64,000 bases of DNA from Actinoplanes nipponensis (GCF_016862275.1 NZ_BOMQ01000008.1:496001-560000); one strand, 5' to 3'. Shown: positions 44,544 through 53,247, numbered from the stretch's first letter. The notes: generated from the sequence alone by a model not told the origin. A program made the numbers and translations.

Positions 44544-46144
44544 GCGCCGGGGCAGGAACGGCGGATCCCCGCCGGCCCCGGCTGAACACCATGGCCGGGA
44601 TCGTCTGGCGTACCCAGCGCCGGACGATCCTGGTCTGGGTGGCCGCCCTCGCCGCCGGCATGATCGGAACAGCTGCCGCCGTCGCCGGCCTCTACGACAC
44701 GCCGGCCGAGATCCACACCTATGCCGAGGCGGTCACCTCCGGCAGCGCGCTGGCGGCGATCAACGGTGCCGTCGAAGGCATCGACAGCCTGGGCGGGGTG
44801 ATCCAGGACGAGTTCGGATTTCTCGCCTCGTTCCTGCTCCCGCTGCTGGGCATCACCCTGATCGCCGGCTCGACCCGACGGGAGGAGGAGTCCGGCCGGC
44901 TCGAGACGATCCTGGGCGGCCGGATCGCTCGCCACCAACCGGCACTGGCCGCCCTCACCGTGGCGACCGCGGCGATCCTCGCCACGGCCGTCCTGTTCGC
45001 CGCCGGCCTGGTCCTGGAGGGGGTGCCCGTGTCCGGGGCGATCCTGTACAGCGCGGCGCTGGGCGCGCTGGCCTTCGTGTTCGCCGGTTTCGCGGCTCTG
45101 CTGGCTCAACTCGTGCTGCACGCCCGCGGCGTCTACACCTGGAGCCTGATCGGGCTCGCCGCGGCGTACGTCCTGCGGGGGATCGGCGACACGACCGGGA
45201 CGGGGCTGGTCTGGCTGTCACCGCTGGGGTGGGCCGAGAAGACCGCACCGTTCGGCGACCAGCGGTGGTGGGTGCTCGCCCTTCCCGCCGTCGCCGGCCT
45301 CGTCATGGGTGGTGCGGCCGTGTGGCTGGCCGCTCGCCGCGACCTCGGCAGTGCCCTGCTGCGCGGTGGCGCGGGCCCCGCCGGAGCGACCCGGGTGCGG
45401 CGAGGGCCGATCGGCTTCGCGGCCTGGATCCACGGCCCGGCGACCGCGGGCTGGTTGTCGGGCGGAATCCTGCTCACCGCGATGATGGGCGCGCTGGCCC
45501 GCCCGTTCCTCGACGCGATGGCCGGCAACCCCGCGCTGGGCCGGGCCATGGGCGTCGCGGCCGGCCGGCCGCTGGACGGCTTCGTCGCCGCCACCCAGCT
45601 CTACCTGGCCGTCATCGCCGCCGGGTACGTCATCCAGGCGATCGGCGCCCTGCGCACCGAGGAAGCCGACGGCCGCCTGGCGACCCGGCTCGCCGGAACG
45701 CTCTCCCGCAACCGCTGGCTGGCGGCTCACGGCGCCGTCATCGCGGCGGGGCTGCTGCTCATCGTCGTCGGTTCGTCGCTGGTCCTCGCCCTGACGACCG
45801 CCTGGTCGGTCGGGAACACGGACGAGACCGGCGCCATCATGGCCGCCGGCCTGGCCTACCTGCCGGCGGAACTGGTGCTCGCGGGCCTCGCGCTCGCCCT
45901 GTTCGGCCGGTGGCCGCGCGCCTTCGCGCTCACCTGGGCGGCCTACGCGGCGGCGACCTTCATCGCCCTCCTCGGCCCCGGCCTCGACCTCGCCCGGTGG
46001 GTGCTCGACCTCGCCCCCACCACGCATGTCGGCAGCCCCCCGGTGGGTACGGCCCAGGCCGGCAGCCTGACCGCGCTGTCTCTTGTTGCGGCCGTGCTCA
46101 TCATGGCCGGGTTCACTGCCTTCCACCGTCGTGACACGTCCTGA
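44540..46144 (+). CDS. ABC-2 type exporter permease
   Basis: This 534-residue membrane protein has about twelve predicted helices in two homologous halves, like the polyketide-antibiotic exporter permeases (COG3559-like). Each half has a conserved amphipathic motif: TRREEESGRLETILGGRIAR in the first and RTEEADGRLATRLAGTLSRN in the second, where the permease contacts the ATPase. The ATG overlaps the ATPase stop. Substrate unknown; efflux of a hydrophobic drug or metabolite is likely. Confidence 0.9.
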   Translation: MSAGAGTADPRRPRLNTMAGIVWRTQRRTILVWVAALAAGMIGTAAAVAGLYDTPAEIHTYAEAVTSGSALAAINGAVEGIDSLGGVIQDEFGFLASFLLPLLGITLIAGSTRREEESGRLETILGGRIARHQPALAALTVATAAILATAVLFAAGLVLEGVPVSGAILYSAALGALAFVFAGFAALLAQLVLHARGVYTWSLIGLAAAYVLRGIGDTTGTGLVWLSPLGWAEKTAPFGDQRWWVLALPAVAGLVMGGAAVWLAARRDLGSALLRGGAGPAGATRVRRGPIGFAAWIHGPATAGWLSGGILLTAMMGALARPFLDAMAGNPALGRAMGVAAGRPLDGFVAATQLYLAVIAAGYVIQAIGALRTEEADGRLATRLAGTLSRNRWLAAHGAVIAAGLLLIVVGSSLVLALTTAWSVGNTDETGAIMAAGLAYLPAELVLAGLALALFGRWPRAFALTWAAYAAATFIALLGPGLDLARWVLDLAPTTHVGSPPVGTAQAGSLTALSLVAAVLIMAGFTAFHRRDTS

Positions 46145-46184
46145 TTCCTCGGGCTCCTCCGCTGACGGCGGACGGCATCGGCGC

Positions 46185-46796
46185 TCAGTCGTCCTCCGCC
46201 ATCGGCAGCTTCACCACGAGTCTCAAGACGCTGTCGCGGTACGCCGCCGCGGCCTCCGCCGAGCTCATCCGGCCGGCGGCGACTTGTTGTCCGGCGGCGT
46301 GGCCGAGGGCGATGACGGCGCTGATCGTCCATTCCTCGGAGTGGCGCTCCTCGAACACACCGGTCCGCCGGCCGCGGCGGACCAGGTCGACGAGTCGCGT
46401 GGTGACCGGTCGGTGCCGGTCGTGCTCGTCGGCCGGCGGAGCGGCGGTGGCGATGACCGGGCTCAGCAGGATCGGGTAACGCTCCACGACGGCCCAGCTG
46501 GCCTCCAGCCAACGGCGTAGGGCCTGCTCCGGAGGGGGCGAGGTCACATCGATCGCGTCCAAGGCGCTCGCGGTCTCGGTCGTCAGGTGATCGATCACCG
46601 CGGTCAGCAGGGCCGTGCGCGACGGGTAGTGGGCGTAGACGGTCTGCCGGACGACTCCGGCCGCCGCGGCGATGTCCTCGATGCTCGCGTCGGCCTGTCG
46701 GCCGAGGGTGGCGATCGCCGCGTCCAGGACGGCGGCGCGGCTGCGCTCGCCGTCCAGTCGCCGCTTACGGCTTCGCGGACGCTCGGGTTCGGCCAC
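46185..46796 (-). CDS. TetR-family transcriptional regulator
   Basis: This 203-residue regulator has an HTH reading ASIEDIAAAAGV and VRQTVYAHYPSRTALL. It is divergent from the SnoaL-like gene, and a TTnGAC-n6-GTCnAA operator lies between the two. It starts at GTG 46796. It is convergent with the exporter permease, 40 bp away, and probably not related to it. Confidence 0.87.
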   Translation of the reverse strand: MAEPERPRSRKRRLDGERSRAAVLDAAIATLGRQADASIEDIAAAAGVVRQTVYAHYPSRTALLTAVIDHLTTETASALDAIDVTSPPPEQALRRWLEASWAVVERYPILLSPVIATAAPPADEHDRHRPVTTRLVDLVRRGRRTGVFEERHSEEWTISAVIALGHAAGQQVAAGRMSSAEAAAAYRDSVLRLVVKLPMAEDD

Positions 46797-46825
46797 GGTT
46801 GCCCATCGTAATCTCCTCCCTTATC

Positions 46826-46843
46826 TTGGACGTACGTGTCTAA
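46826..46843. promoter_or_regulatory. TetR operator TTGGACGTACGTGTCTAA
   Basis: An 18-bp inverted repeat (TTnGACnnnnnnGTCnAA) lies between the divergent TetR and SnoaL-like genes, 30 nt from one start and 21 nt from the other. The position is typical for a shared operator. Confidence 0.6.
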
Positions 46844-46863
46844 CTTAAGTGAGAGGAGTCGCT

Positions 46864-47283
46864 GTGGGATCCCCGTTCTCCGGTGCGCCCGGCGATGATC
46901 TGATCGGATACCTGACGCGGTACCCGCACGAGCTCACGTTCGGCCACGAGGACCCGGCGGCGGTGTTCGGCCGCTATCACACCGACGACTTCGTGTTGTG
47001 CAACGACGGCGTTCCCCTCGACCGGGAGCGGCTGCTCGCCCATGCCAAGGCGGGTCGCCGGAACGCCACGCGGATCGATGTCCAGGTGCACGATGCGCTG
47101 GCGGCCGGCGGAAAGGTCGCCGCTCGTTACACGTTGACCGCGCTGATGCGCCGGGGCCAGGTGATCGCGACGGAGATCCACATGTTCGGTGAGCTGAGTC
47201 CGGACGGTCGGCTCCGCCGGGTGGAGCAACTGTCGCGGGACGTCTCGGACCAGGATCCGGGCCCGGCGCAGCCGCCGGCGTGA
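46864..47283 (+). CDS. SnoaL/NTF2-like protein
   Basis: This 139-residue protein has the cone-like NTF2 fold features: an N-terminal helix pair, the segment VFGRYHTDDFVLCNDGVPLD, and strands VAARYTLTALMRRGQVIATEIHM. Such proteins are small-molecule isomerases, hydrolases or binding proteins; no active-site set can be assigned. The GTG at 46864 is preferred because GAGAGGAG precedes it. Likely regulated by the divergent TetR. Confidence 0.75.
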   Translation: MGSPFSGAPGDDLIGYLTRYPHELTFGHEDPAAVFGRYHTDDFVLCNDGVPLDRERLLAHAKAGRRNATRIDVQVHDALAAGGKVAARYTLTALMRRGQVIATEIHMFGELSPDGRLRRVEQLSRDVSDQDPGPAQPPA

Positions 47284-47317
47284 ACGGGCGCGCTGCCCGG
47301 TGCCGGCCACCGTAGAT

Positions 47318-47333
47318 GTCATTCAAGTGTCAC
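47318..47333 (+). promoter_or_regulatory. GTCAY-n6-GTCAY box 1
   Basis: GTCAT-TCAAGT-GTCAC lies 62 nt upstream of the STAS gene at 47395. It has the 11-bp period expected for OmpR-family regulators and fits the AfsQ1 form GTnAC-n6-GTnAC in its second half. Confidence 0.55.
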
Positions 47334-47394
47334 AGCGTCGGGCAGCGGCTGCCACACCCGCGCGCGAGGGTGGGCGGACGACAAGGGAGGTCCG

Positions 47395-47781
47395 ATGTCC
47401 CAGGATCAGATCGACGTGGCGGCCGGCAACGGCGGGGGCGCGCTCGAGTTGTCCGAGCACGGCGATACGGCGCTGGTCCGGCTGTGCGGACACGTCGACG
47501 ACGCGCTGACGCGGAGTCTGCGGGATGCCCTCACCTGGGCGGTCAACCATCACCGGATGGTGGTGGTGGATCTGTCCGCCGTGGGCGCCGTCGACCGGTT
47601 CGGCCTCGGAGCGCTCGCTCGCGCTCATGACCGGGCCACGGCCCTGGGCGCGGCTCTGTGCCTTGTCGCCCCGCCGCCGGCCGTGCGGGCCGCCTTGCGC
47701 GCGGCGCGCCTCAATGACCTGTTCACCGTGGTCGACACGTGCCCCGGCGCCGCTGCCGAGCGGTTGCCTGCGGCGTCGTAG
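47395..47781 (+). CDS. STAS-domain protein (anti-sigma factor antagonist-like)
   Basis: This 128-residue protein has the STAS fold pattern: LVRLCGHVDDALTRSLRDAL, MVVVDLSAVGAVDRFGLGAL and a closing helix. The usual phospho-acceptor serine (D-S-S-G) is replaced by V-D-R-F-G, so regulation by a kinase such as SpoIIAB/RsbW is doubtful. The ATG follows AAGGGAGG. It converges with the OmpR regulator gene, whose stop is 16 bp away, and is one of four intact STAS genes in 9 kb. Confidence 0.85.
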   Translation: MSQDQIDVAAGNGGGALELSEHGDTALVRLCGHVDDALTRSLRDALTWAVNHHRMVVVDLSAVGAVDRFGLGALARAHDRATALGAALCLVAPPPAVRAALRAARLNDLFTVVDTCPGAAAERLPAAS

Positions 47782-47797
47782 CGGCGCCGGGCGGGCT

Positions 47798-48472
47798 TCA
47801 CCGGTGCAACTTGTAGCCCAGTCCGCGAACGGTCAGCAGGTGTTGCGGTGCGGAGGCGTCGTCCTCGATCTTCTGCCGGAGCCGGCCGACGTGGACGTCG
47901 ACGAGCCGCTCGTCGCCGCTGTCGTACTGCCACACCCGCTGGAGCAGCTGTTGGCGGGACAGCACCTTGCCGGCGTGCTCGGCCAGTTCGCAGAGCAGTT
48001 GGAACTCCGTGCGGGTGAGCTGCACCGGCGTGTCGCGGAGCCGCACCTCACCGGCGTCGGGTTCGATTTCCAGATCGCCGAAGCGCAACAGGCGCAACGT
48101 CTCGGGGCCGGTCCGGGCCCGGCGTCGCAAGGCCCGCAGCCGGGCGGTCAGCTCCTTCACCGCGACGGGTTTGACCAGGTAGTCGTCGGCGCCGGCCTCC
48201 AGCGCGGCCACGATGTCGTGGGTGTCGTTGCGGGCGCTGATCACCACGATCGGCGCGTCGTCGGTCCGGCGGATCTGCCGGATGCACTCGAAGCCGTCGA
48301 TGCCGGGAAGCATGAGGTCGACCAGGACGGTGTCGGCGCGCCGACTGCGCTGCGCCTCGAGGCCCTCCTCGGCGGTGGCCGCGCCCGTCACGGTGTAGCC
48401 CTCGTCCTCGAGCGCCATCACGAGAGAGAGTCGGATCCGGTCGTCATCCTCGATCACCAGTACAGCGGCCAT
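47798..48472 (-). CDS. OmpR-family response regulator
   Basis: This 224-residue regulator has a receiver domain with VIEDDD, VLVDLMLPG (phospho-Asp near 50), VISAR and the Lys in YLVKPVAVKEL, and a winged-helix domain ending VDVHVGRLRQKIE and LLTVRGLGYKL. It is divergent from the STAS gene at 48615, with a GTCAY-n6-GTCAY box in between. It probably binds the tandem boxes of this region. Its likely kinase is at 49460, separated by two genes on the other strand. Confidence 0.93.
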   Translation of the reverse strand: MAAVLVIEDDDRIRLSLVMALEDEGYTVTGAATAEEGLEAQRSRRADTVLVDLMLPGIDGFECIRQIRRTDDAPIVVISARNDTHDIVAALEAGADDYLVKPVAVKELTARLRALRRRARTGPETLRLLRFGDLEIEPDAGEVRLRDTPVQLTRTEFQLLCELAEHAGKVLSRQQLLQRVWQYDSGDERLVDVHVGRLRQKIEDDASAPQHLLTVRGLGYKLHR

Positions 48473-48533
48473 GGTCGCATCATCGCTCGTCCCGGCCCTC
48501 CCGGCGACTCCGGGGTGGCGGCGCCGACGGACT

Positions 48534-48549
48534 GTCACGCAACTGTCAT
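48534..48549 (+). promoter_or_regulatory. GTCAY-n6-GTCAY box 2
   Basis: GTCAC-GCAACT-GTCAT lies between the divergent OmpR regulator (start 48472) and STAS gene (start 48615). It gives the most regular copy with boxes 3 and 8 and could serve both genes. Confidence 0.65.
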
Positions 48550-48614
48550 GCGGACGGGAGATCTCCGCGACATCGCCTCGGCAGCCTGGCTACGACATCG
48601 TCAAGGAGGTCCGG

Positions 48615-48950
48615 ATGCCGGAGCGCACCATCCCCCAGACCACCGTGGTGGTCACCGAGCCATTGGAAGGATCCGCCGTCGAACGGTGGGGCGACATGAT
48701 CGCCGCAGCCGCTGCCCTGGAACCGCCCTTGCTGGTGGTCGACCTGTCCGGCAGCCCCCGGATCGACGCCTCCGCCATCGTCATGCTGCTGCAGACCCAC
48801 CGGGCGATGGTGTGTGCGGACGGCCGGCTACTGCTGCGCGGCGCATCGGCACAGGTCCGTCGGATGCTCGGCCTCGCCCGGGTGGACCGGGTGCTCGACG
48901 TCGAGGATCAGACGGGTGCCGCACCGGCCGTGCCGACGGCGAGGAGCTGA
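48615..48950 (+). CDS. STAS-domain protein
   Basis: This 111-residue protein has the pattern LLVVDLSGSPRIDASAIVMLLQTHR; the phospho-acceptor position keeps a Ser (IDAS). It is a candidate anti-sigma factor antagonist, although no anti-sigma factor or sigma gene is in the window. AAGGAGG precedes the ATG. The BON gene follows 2 nt after its stop. Confidence 0.82.
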   Translation: MPERTIPQTTVVVTEPLEGSAVERWGDMIAAAAALEPPLLVVDLSGSPRIDASAIVMLLQTHRAMVCADGRLLLRGASAQVRRMLGLARVDRVLDVEDQTGAAPAVPTARS

Positions 48951-48952
48951 CG

Positions 48953-49261
48953 ATGGCGCCGATCTGGCCGGACAACGACGGTTGGCTTCCGCGGGGGCAG
49001 GGCCCCGGCGACAGGATCGCCGACGAGGTGCTCGAAGCGGAGAACTTCCTGAGCCACCTGGTCGCCGACGAGATCAACCAGGACCCTCAGGTGGGCAGTG
49101 GCCAGATGGTCGTGACGGTGCAGAACGGTGTGGTCATCCTCGAGGGATGCGCGGACACCGCGGAAACGCGCGAGGCTGCCGTCCGGCGGGCCTGGGCCAC
49201 GCCCGGGGTCTTCGACGTGTGCAACATGCTCGCGGTGGGTCCGGACCGTTTCCGGCGTTGA
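48953..49261 (+). CDS. BON-domain protein
   Basis: This 102-residue protein has one BON domain (about residues 25-100) with VVTVQNGVVILEGCADTAET and the closing TPGVFDVCNMLAV. BON domains bind membranes or ligands and are common in stress or envelope proteins. No signal peptide is seen. It is co-transcribed with the STAS gene and shows similarity to the broken copy at 53248. Confidence 0.82.
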   Translation: MAPIWPDNDGWLPRGQGPGDRIADEVLEAENFLSHLVADEINQDPQVGSGQMVVTVQNGVVILEGCADTAETREAAVRRAWATPGVFDVCNMLAVGPDRFRR

Positions 49262-49293
49262 CAGGCGCCCGTGGGCCCTACCCGGCCGGACCT

Positions 49294-49309
49294 GTGACAG
49301 TTGCGTGAC
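49294..49309 (-). promoter_or_regulatory. GTCAY-n6-GTCAY box 3
   Basis: On the minus strand this reads GTCAC-GCAACT-GTCAC, almost identical to box 2. It lies 151 nt upstream of the histidine kinase gene. Confidence 0.6.
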
Positions 49310-49459
49310 GATGCCGTCCGGGCCGGGCCACACCATGCCGACCGTCGCTGCTTGCGGGCATCATGCGGATATGAGGATCAGGCTGACGGGCGAGTCTCGC
49401 CGGGCTCCGCGCGTACCGCACCGGGCGGCCGCGGTGCACGGTGACCGAGCGGCGCCGGA

Positions 49460-50818
49460 ATGAGGCGGCTGGGGCTGCGTACCCGGGTCAGCGCGGCATT
49501 CGCGATCGGCGCTCTGCTGCTGTCCGCCTGCGTCACCCTGGTGTCCTACGAACTGACCCGGCGCACCTTGTTCAGCGAGCGCGAGCGCACCTCGGTCAGG
49601 ACGACGTACTTCGACGCCGCCGTGGTGGACGCCGGTCTGCAGGGTAACGATCCCGACGTGCTGACCGTCCTGCGCTCGCTCGACACCGGGGCCGACCGGT
49701 ACGTCCTGCTCGAGCGTGACGGCCGGTGGTTCTCCCGCAGCGCCGACCCCGCGGCGACCGCGGCGGTCTCCCCGGCGTTGCGGACGATGGCCCGCCAGGG
49801 TACGGCCGGAGCCCAGCGGGTCCGCCGGGCCGGCGAACCGACCCTCGTCGTCGCGGTGCCGCTGTCGTCCTCCATGGTCTTCTACGAGGTGGTGTCGTTG
49901 CGGGAACTCGATCGGACCCTGCAGCTGCTCGCCCTCGTGCTCACCGCGGTGGCGATCATGGTCGCCGGGGGCGGGGCGGCGGTGGGGTGGTACGTCACCC
50001 GGCACGCGCTGCGGCCGCTGACCGCGGTGGCCGAGGCCGCTCGCACGATCGCCGACGGCGATCTGGAGGCCCGGCTCGATCCCGACACCGAACCCGACCT
50101 GGCCCAGCTCTCCGCGTCCTTCAACCACATGGCGGATCAGCTCACCCGCAGGATGGAACGTGACCGGCGGTTCGCCGCCGATGTCAGTCACGAGCTGCGA
50201 TCCCCGCTCCAGACCCTGTCGGCGGCGATCAGCGTCGTCAATCGCCGTCGCGACGGCCTCGACCCCAAGGCGGCCACGGCGTTCGGGCTGATCACCGACG
50301 AGGTCACCCGCTTTCAGGCGCTGGTGGAGGACCTGCTCGAACTGGCCCGCGGCGATCGGCCGGCGGTCCGCGAAGCGACCGACATGCCCGCGCTGGTGTC
50401 GCGGGTGTGCCGGGCGCGGGGCCTGACCGGAGAGCTGTTGCGGATCGACGGGAACAGCCCGGTCGTCTGGCAGGTGGATGGCCGGCGGATCGAGCAGGCG
50501 CTGGGCAACCTGGTCGACAACGCGATGCGATACGGCGGTGGCGTCGAGACGATCCGGATCGGGCGGGCCGACGGCGAACGCTGCTTCCTGGAGGTGGATG
50601 ACGGCGGTCCCGGCATCACGGAGGAGGACCGAAAAGTGATCTTCGACAGGTTCGTGCGGGGCCGGGCGGCGAACGCCCGGGGCGGAACCGATGGCACCGG
50701 CCTCGGACTCTCCATCGTCGCTCAGCATGTCGCCGCCCATCAGGGCACGGTGGACGGGCACAACCGGCCCGGCGGCGGCGCGCGTTTCCGGATCGAGCTG
50801 GCGGGCTGCCTGCCATGA
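49460..50818 (+). CDS. Sensor histidine kinase (HisKA, HAMP)
   Basis: This 452-residue kinase has two membrane helices (about 10-32 and 155-180) flanking a sensor domain, a HAMP domain (about 182-235), the phospho-acceptor FAADVSHELRSPLQTL, and an ATPase domain with LGNLVDNAMRYGGG (N-box), VDDGGPGI and GTGLGLSIV. It is the likely partner of the OmpR regulator at 47798. The following lipoprotein gene overlaps its stop by four bases (ATGA). Confidence 0.93.
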   Translation: MRRLGLRTRVSAAFAIGALLLSACVTLVSYELTRRTLFSERERTSVRTTYFDAAVVDAGLQGNDPDVLTVLRSLDTGADRYVLLERDGRWFSRSADPAATAAVSPALRTMARQGTAGAQRVRRAGEPTLVVAVPLSSSMVFYEVVSLRELDRTLQLLALVLTAVAIMVAGGGAAVGWYVTRHALRPLTAVAEAARTIADGDLEARLDPDTEPDLAQLSASFNHMADQLTRRMERDRRFAADVSHELRSPLQTLSAAISVVNRRRDGLDPKAATAFGLITDEVTRFQALVEDLLELARGDRPAVREATDMPALVSRVCRARGLTGELLRIDGNSPVVWQVDGRRIEQALGNLVDNAMRYGGGVETIRIGRADGERCFLEVDDGGPGITEEDRKVIFDRFVRGRAANARGGTDGTGLGLSIVAQHVAAHQGTVDGHNRPGGGARFRIELAGCLP

Positions 50819-51384
50819 GGAGCCCGAGGCGACTCGCCGGTGTGCTGCTCGTCGGGATCCTGGTGAGCTCCTGCGGGGTGTCCACGCAGAGCGAACCGCA
50901 CGCGGTGGAACTGCCGCGCCGGCCGCTGACCGAGCCCCGGGCGAGCGCCGCCACCGAAGGTCGCGCCGGTGGCGTCGCCGAAGTGCTGTGCATGGTCCGG
51001 GACAACCGGCTGGTGGAGACGGTGCGCCGGCTCGACGCGCCACCGACGCCCCAGGAGCACATCGATCACCTGGTGGCGGGTCCCACGCAGCCCGAGCGTG
51101 ACCGGGCCATGACAACCGCCCTGGTCGGCTCGTCGCTCGAGGTCCGCATGGCCGGCGACGCCACGGCCCAGGTCGAGATCACCGAGGCGGATGAAGGCAG
51201 TGCGCGCAGCGACGAGACCCTCGCCTACGCGCAGATCGTGTGCACGCTGACCTCCCGGGCCGATGTCGCGTCGGTGCTCCTGTTGCGGGACGGCGACCGG
51301 CTCGAGGTTCCCCGGGCCGACGGGTCGTTGTCGCGCGGTCCGCTGTACGGCAGCGACTACACCGCGCTGATCGCCCCGGCGTGA
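50815..51384 (+). CDS. GerMN-domain lipoprotein
   Basis: This 189-residue protein has a lipobox (VGILVSSCGVS, Cys 22) and a GerMN-type domain: HLVAGPTQPERDRAMTTAL, VEITEADEGS, YAQIVCTLTSRADVASV and GPLYGSDYTALI. Comparable lipoproteins accompany two-component systems in actinobacteria (for example CseA with CseBC). It is translationally coupled to the kinase and probably modulates sensing at the membrane surface. Confidence 0.82.
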   Translation: MRSPRRLAGVLLVGILVSSCGVSTQSEPHAVELPRRPLTEPRASAATEGRAGGVAEVLCMVRDNRLVETVRRLDAPPTPQEHIDHLVAGPTQPERDRAMTTALVGSSLEVRMAGDATAQVEITEADEGSARSDETLAYAQIVCTLTSRADVASVLLLRDGDRLEVPRADGSLSRGPLYGSDYTALIAPA

Positions 51385-51409
51385 CCCGGCCATCCAACCG
51401 TCATCATCC

Positions 51410-51545
51410 GGCGCCGGGCTGCGGATCGCCGCCGACTCGCCGGCCGGAGCGGTGACGCTGAGCATCGCTCCGGCACCCGAGGCGGGAGACCAGGTCGTCG
51501 ATGCCGCCGGCGCGGGCGCCGTGGATTTCGTGGTCTCGGCGCAGA
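51410..51545 (+). pseudogene. HesB/IscA-like fragment
   Basis: The frame reads GLRIAADSPAGAVTLSIAPA, then PEAGDQVVDAAGA, which is the middle of an actinobacterial HesB-like Fe-S protein (LRIA...LTLSxAPxPExGDxVV). Neither the start region nor the C-terminal Cys motif can be found, so only a fragment remains. Confidence 0.55.
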
Positions 51546-51741
51546 CCGCCGGACCCCGGCCGGGCTGTCCGCTGACCGGAGTCGAGATGCCGCGGCCGAG
51601 GCCGTCACCCGCTCGCGGGGTACGAGGGGCGCCGGACCCAACCGCGGCACCGCGTACAGCCTGCCGAGGCGGTATGTCGAGGCTCCTGCGTTTCTGTGTC
51701 GGTCTCACGACGAACCCGCGCCGGTGCCGGTCGTCGGAGTG

Positions 51742-51757
51742 GTCACCGAGCTGTCAC
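51742..51757 (+). promoter_or_regulatory. GTCAY-n6-GTCAY box 4
   Basis: GTCAC-CGAGCT-GTCAC lies 28 nt upstream of the first STAS fragment, the same relation as box 2 and box 8 to intact STAS genes. Confidence 0.5.
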
Positions 51758-51785
51758 ACGGTCGCGGGGACTCGCCCTGGCCGCC

Positions 51786-51872
51786 GTCACCGTGGTGGAG
51801 TTGCACGGAGATCGACCAGGGGTCCGACATCCTGGTCGATCTGGCCGATATGACTGGAACACTGCCTCGTCG
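51786..51872 (+). pseudogene. STAS gene fragment 1
   Basis: The DNA reads VTVVELHG, then with a frame change DQGSDILVDLADMTGTL, which are the first strand and the central strand of a STAS domain with the middle missing. It follows GTCAY box 4. A second piece with the same VTVVELHG start lies 113 bp downstream. Confidence 0.5.
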
Positions 51873-51898
51873 AATCGCGGACGATCTCCGAGGCCGCA

Positions 51899-51967
51899 GT
51901 GACGGTGGTCGAACTGCACGGCGAAATCGACCTCGACGTGGTGGAGACGCTGCGCCGGCGCTCTGGT
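51899..51967 (+). pseudogene. STAS gene fragment 2
   Basis: The frame VTVVELHGEIDLDVVETLRR is a STAS N-terminus. It stops at once where the YetF remnant on the opposite strand begins, so the junction near 51965 is probably a recombination or deletion point. Confidence 0.5.
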
Positions 51968-52154
51968 AGATCTCGTTGTCGGTGCCCCGCTGCCGGCGCA
52001 TCGCGTCGACGAGCAGTTCGCCGTCGCGCACCAACAGCGTCGGCACCGATATCAGGGCCTCGCGCAGCGTCGACCAGCGCACCGACAGCCAGGTGGCGGC
52101 GAACTGCAGGACGACCAGCAGGGTCAGTGCGGCGGCGCCCTCGGTGAACGACAC
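51960..52154 (-). pseudogene. YetF/DUF421 C-terminal fragment
   Basis: The minus strand reads FTEGAAALTLLVVLQFAATW, LSVRWSTLREALISVPTLLV and RDGELLVDAMRRQRGTDNEI, which match the last helix and the cytoplasmic start of DUF421 proteins. The first helices and the C-terminal domain are missing. Confidence 0.55.
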
Positions 52155-52225
52155 GGCCGGGTCACCGCTCGCCGCGGTGCGCGAAGAAGCTGCGGGGAGG
52201 ACAAAGCGGGGGACTGAGCGCTACC

Positions 52226-52241
52226 GTCATCCGATCGTCAT
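52226..52241 (+). promoter_or_regulatory. GTCAY-n6-GTCAY box 5
   Basis: GTCAT-CCGATC-GTCAT lies 75 nt upstream of the receiver-domain gene at 52316. Confidence 0.5.
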
Positions 52242-52315
52242 GAACTCGTGCGGACATCGTGCGGAAGCGAGCCTAGAGTCGGCCGAATGCTCGCTGACTG
52301 TTCGGGGGAGAGCCG

Positions 52316-52744
52316 TTGACGGGGGCCGCCACTGTGGAGTTCCTCCTGGTCCAGGACGACCCCGCCGAGGAGCTCTACACCCGCGAGATGCTCGAGACCC
52401 ATAAGGTCCTGAACCGGGTGCACACCGTTCACACCGTGCCGCAGGCCCTGGCTTTCCTGCGCCGGGATCCGCCGTACGCGCATGCCCCGGCGCCCGATGT
52501 CATCCTGCTGGACCTCAATCTGCCCGGCCGGGACGGCCGTCATCTGCTGCGCCATCTCGGGGGGAGTGCGCCGGCCGTGGCGCCGGTGGTTCTGCTCGTC
52601 GACTCGCCCGTCGCCGAGCGCATCCTGCGCCGCGAGGGCCTGCCGGTGCAGGGGTACGCCAGCAAGCCCGTCGACCTCGCGTGCCTCACCAGCGTCGTGC
52701 GGTCGCTGGACTCGCTGGCGTTCGTGGTGCTCCGGCTGGACTGA
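52316..52744 (+). CDS. Single-domain response regulator (CheY/Rcp1-like)
   Basis: This 142-residue protein is a receiver domain alone, of the Rcp1 type that usually partners with phytochrome-like or hybrid kinases. It keeps the acidic pair (VQDDP), phospho-Asp (VILLDLNLPGRDG, near residue 62) and the Lys in YASKPVDL. There is no output domain. The TTG at 52316 follows GGGGAGA; GTG 52334 is an alternative. No cognate kinase is adjacent. Confidence 0.8.
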   Translation: MTGAATVEFLLVQDDPAEELYTREMLETHKVLNRVHTVHTVPQALAFLRRDPPYAHAPAPDVILLDLNLPGRDGRHLLRHLGGSAPAVAPVVLLVDSPVAERILRREGLPVQGYASKPVDLACLTSVVRSLDSLAFVVLRLD

Positions 52745-53247
52745 ATCGTGCCCGTCATTGCCGATCGTCAGGAGGCGGACGGCGAGACGGGAGCGCCGTC
52801 GTGGCATCTGGTGCTGGGCTCCGGCCGGACGTCTTCATCATGGCGGACGCCCCCTCCCTCATCCTTCCCGGGCCTGCTCCTGGCGTGCGGCGGAGGCGTC
52901 CATCGGCTCGGTGAGTCCGTGGCGGCGGAGCTGCCCGCGTACCTGCGCCGCGGGGTGGACCAGCTCCATGCTCGCGGTCGTCGAGTGTTGATCACGTAGG
53001 TCAGCTGAGGTTCCTCCCGCTCGGTGGCCGCTGTCCTGCGGCGCCGTCGTGACCTCGACACTTTCCCCGCTTTATGACGATCATGGAACGGAGTCCGCGC
53101 ACTTCCGTGACGTCCTGGGCCGGTGAAGCGGCCCAGCCCCGGGAGGGTCCAACGGTCACGGGGACTGTCATCCCGCCGCGCGGCTTCCGCCATGGTGGCC
53201 CGGCAGCGTGTAGGAGACGCGAACGGTGACGGTGGGAGGAGGCGGTC

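Larger units (their letters stand above)
51385..52315. other. 931-bp region of gene remnants
   Basis: No intact gene is seen here. It contains pieces of a HesB-like gene, two STAS starts, and a YetF C-terminal piece on the other strand, together with two GTCAY-n6-GTCAY boxes. It looks like a decayed copy region; the separate pieces are listed below. Confidence 0.65.

Noticed and set aside
51389..51404. GCCAT-n6-GTCAT after the GerMN lipoprotein gene
   Set aside because: One half-site has a mismatch in the core; counted as chance or a decayed box.
53155..53171. GTCAC-n7-GTCAT pair
   Set aside because: The period is 12, not 11, so it does not fit the box used for the other nine sites.
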